Under the pieces are notes generated by a model. That model worked only from the letters and a program-made list of their open reading frames with translations, searched no databases and had not been told where the DNA came from. The position numbers and the translations under genes are program-made. DNA of 64,000 bases, taken from assembly GCA_964223495.1 (NCBI GenBank), contig CAXQGL010000041.1:1-64000 (forward strand), written 5' to 3'. The stretch is from UBA8752 sp964223495. GTDB taxonomy: Bacteria; Bacteroidota; Bacteroidia; Flavobacteriales_D; Sanyastnellaceae. Below, in pieces: positions 62,674-64,000 of the stretch (within the stretch, counting starts at the first letter, position 1; each line of letters opens with the position of its first letter).

Positions 62674-63449
62674 GACATCCAACTTCCATTGTTCAAATCG
62701 AGGCCCTGCCCGGTGATGCCGCGCTGCTCCGAAGACATCAACCATGCCACGAAATCCGCCACCTCGTCGGGCTCACTCATCCTACCCGTAGGCAACAACG
62801 CACACTGCTGGGCGTGACACGCCTCGTACGTCATGCCTTGGGCCTCGGCCATACGCTGAATGGAGGCCCTAGCCATGTCCGTTTCAACCCATCCCGGACA
62901 CACCGCGTTGACCAGGATTCCGTCCGTGCCCCACGCCACCGCCAGACTCCGCACCAGTCCCAACACTGCCGTCTTGGACGTGACATAAGCCGCCTGGCCC
63001 GGCACACCGAATCTCGCCAATACACTGGACGTCACCACGGCATGGGTCACTTCCTGAGGTGCGGCCTTCAAATACGGATATGCCGTGTTCAAGGTCACAT
63101 ACACTCCCGTGACATTGGCCCTCATGATCTCATCCCATCGATCCTCCGAAGAATCCAAGTCAAATTCGTTTGCCCCTCCAATGCCTGCATTGGCAAACAC
63201 CCCGATCAAAGCCCTTCCGGCCACGGCATCCATTTCAGCTGACAACGCATCACTGAAAGCACGCCTGTCCGCAACATCCAACGGCAAGATGCCATGAGTT
63301 CCGGAGCCCTTGAGCCCTCCCAGTGTCAACTCCAATGCCTCACGGCGGCGCCCGACCATCAGTACGTCAAAACCATCTCTGGCCATCCGAATTGCTGAAG
63401 CCCGGCCAATGCCGGAACCCGCTCCTGTGATCAACACCGTCTTCCTCAT
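62670..63449 (-). CDS. Short-chain dehydrogenase/reductase
   Basis: 259-residue classical SDR. Cofactor loop TGAGSGIG (8-15), NAG motif (FANAG ~85-89), catalytic Ser141/Ser142, Tyr155 and Lys159 (YVTSK), and VNAVCPGWVETDM. Arg34-36 after the second strand favours NADPH. Substrate unknown. First gene of the run that includes the M28 peptidase and nitroreductase. Confidence 0.92.
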   Translation of the reverse strand: MRKTVLITGAGSGIGRASAIRMARDGFDVLMVGRRREALELTLGGLKGSGTHGILPLDVADRRAFSDALSAEMDAVAGRALIGVFANAGIGGANEFDLDSSEDRWDEIMRANVTGVYVTLNTAYPYLKAAPQEVTHAVVTSSVLARFGVPGQAAYVTSKTAVLGLVRSLAVAWGTDGILVNAVCPGWVETDMARASIQRMAEAQGMTYEACHAQQCALLPTGRMSEPDEVADFVAWLMSSEQRGITGQGLDLNNGSWMS

Positions 63450-63478
63450 GTTGCGAAGATGGGGATTCCTTGAAAGAG

Positions 63479-63504
63479 AAAGGCCCGACTTGCGTCGGGC
63501 CTTT
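63479..63504 (-). terminator. Terminator downstream of the dockerin-type gene
   Basis: An 11-bp perfect stem (63479-63489 with 63494-63504) with a TTGC loop, lying 48 bases beyond the stop of the minus-strand secreted protein and upstream of the SDR gene. The U-tail is short and purine-interrupted. Confidence 0.65.
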
Positions 63505-63551
63505 CCAAGGTTTTCAGAGTGGGACCGAAGTCCTCACTTCCTGCTTGTCGA

Positions 63552-64000
63552 TCAGCAGTCGGTACCGAAGGCACCGAGGAAGATCAACAGGTCGGACGTC
63601 GTCGTCTGACCGTCGCCGTTGAGGTCGGTCGGGCAGGGGTTCGCGATGTCGAACGTACAGGAACCGTCATCATTCGTGGCGGTCTCATCATAGTTGGCGG
63701 CATCCGGGTAGGTACAACCCATCACCACGGCACTGAAGTCGCAGAGCTCGTCGTTGGAGATGTCCACGCTGTCCGGGCTCACGTAGTTCGGAGCAATCGG
63801 CAGGGTACATCCCTCAGTACAGGCGGCACCCAATCCAACACTGTACGTACCGGGACCACCGCTCGTGTTGTTGAAGGCGGAACCGGAAATGGTCCAGCTC
63901 ACCTCACTCGGGTAGGAACCGTCCGTCACAATGAGGGTGTAGCAGCCGGCAGCATCCACACAGACATCATCGGTATCGAACTCGCCATCGTTCTCGTTGG
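63552..64000 (-). CDS. C-terminal part of a secreted Ca2+-binding-repeat protein with dockerin-like end (truncated by window edge)
   Basis: Open to the right edge, so at least 149 residues belong to a larger protein. It has an acidic NENDGEFDTDD stretch and a beta-sandwich-like segment (TLIVTDGSYPSEVSWTIS). A Cys-paired repeat GCTYPDAANYDETATNDDGS follows, a type common in Bacteroidota exoproteins. It ends with a dockerin/EF-hand-like CPTDLNGDGQTTTSDLLIFLGAFG. Paired cysteines indicate an exported location. No T9SS type A sorting domain follows the last repeat. Confidence 0.85.
   Translation of the reverse strand, partial: NENDGEFDTDDVCVDAAGCYTLIVTDGSYPSEVSWTISGSAFNNTSGGPGTYSVGLGAACTEGCTLPIAPNYVSPDSVDISNDELCDFSAVVMGCTYPDAANYDETATNDDGSCTFDIANPCPTDLNGDGQTTTSDLLIFLGAFGTDC

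Overview
The window comes from a GC-rich member of the Bacteroidota. The main taxonomic evidence is a nearly complete set of gliding motility / type IX secretion (T9SS) genes that occur only in this phylum: porP/sprF-gldK-gldL-gldM-gldN, gldB, gldC and porT. Supporting evidence is a protein with a C-terminal T9SS sorting domain, the gene order miaB - sigma-54 activator - lptE - secG - groES - groEL, and promoter -7 elements close to the Bacteroidota TAnnTTTG pattern. Gene order points to a Flavobacteriales-like lineage, but this is inference and no rRNA gene is present. Almost the whole window is coding core chromosome. I saw no tRNA, rRNA, CRISPR array, insertion sequence or prophage.

Layout. 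1-7.1 kb: the tail of an unknown plus-strand gene, then a minus-strand run of groEL, groES, secG, a TPR-like gene, lptE, a sigma-54 activator and miaB (chaperonin, Sec export, LPS export, tRNA modification). 7.3-10.9 kb: topA with a degenerate arginase-fold gene. 11.1-17.1 kb: the T9SS/gliding core porP, gldK, gldL, gldM, gldN, closed by a clear terminator. 17.1-25.2 kb: an ABC-F ATPase, then on the minus strand rluD, a T9SS-exported protein, a PASTA membrane protein and purL. 25.3-31.1 kb: a DUF389 membrane protein coupled to a putative M50-like protease, then a convergent three-gene operon built around a secreted caspase-like (C14) protease. 31.2-36.5 kb: dtd, a MazG-like pyrophosphohydrolase and a large sortilin-like beta-propeller protein; then a lone methyltransferase. 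36.6-40.5 kb: nadE and porT facing gldB and gldC, then engB and an alpha/beta hydrolase.

41.5-58.3 kb is a classical division and cell wall (dcw) cluster: mraZ, rsmH, ftsL, ftsI, murE, mraY, murD, ftsW, murG, murC, ftsQ, ftsA, a possible unannotated 46-codon ORF, ftsZ and yqeY. Most of its genes overlap by 1-4 bases. murF and ddl are absent. It opens with a triple GTGGGA MraZ-type operator and ends in a long hairpin. After it come a marR-yceI pair with a clear palindromic operator, a minus-strand set (beta-barrel-like protein, small membrane protein, nitroreductase, M28 peptidase, SDR) and, at the right edge, the C-terminus of a secreted protein ending in a dockerin-like calcium-binding repeat.

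For novelty, the best candidates are the secreted caspase operon (28.4-31.1 kb), the metal-ligand-depleted arginase homologue beside the T9SS genes, the small ORF between ftsA and ftsZ, and start codons that sit directly behind -7 boxes (possible leaderless mRNAs). Start sites were chosen by hand and several differ from the longest open frame. Assignments rest on motif recognition; no database search was run.
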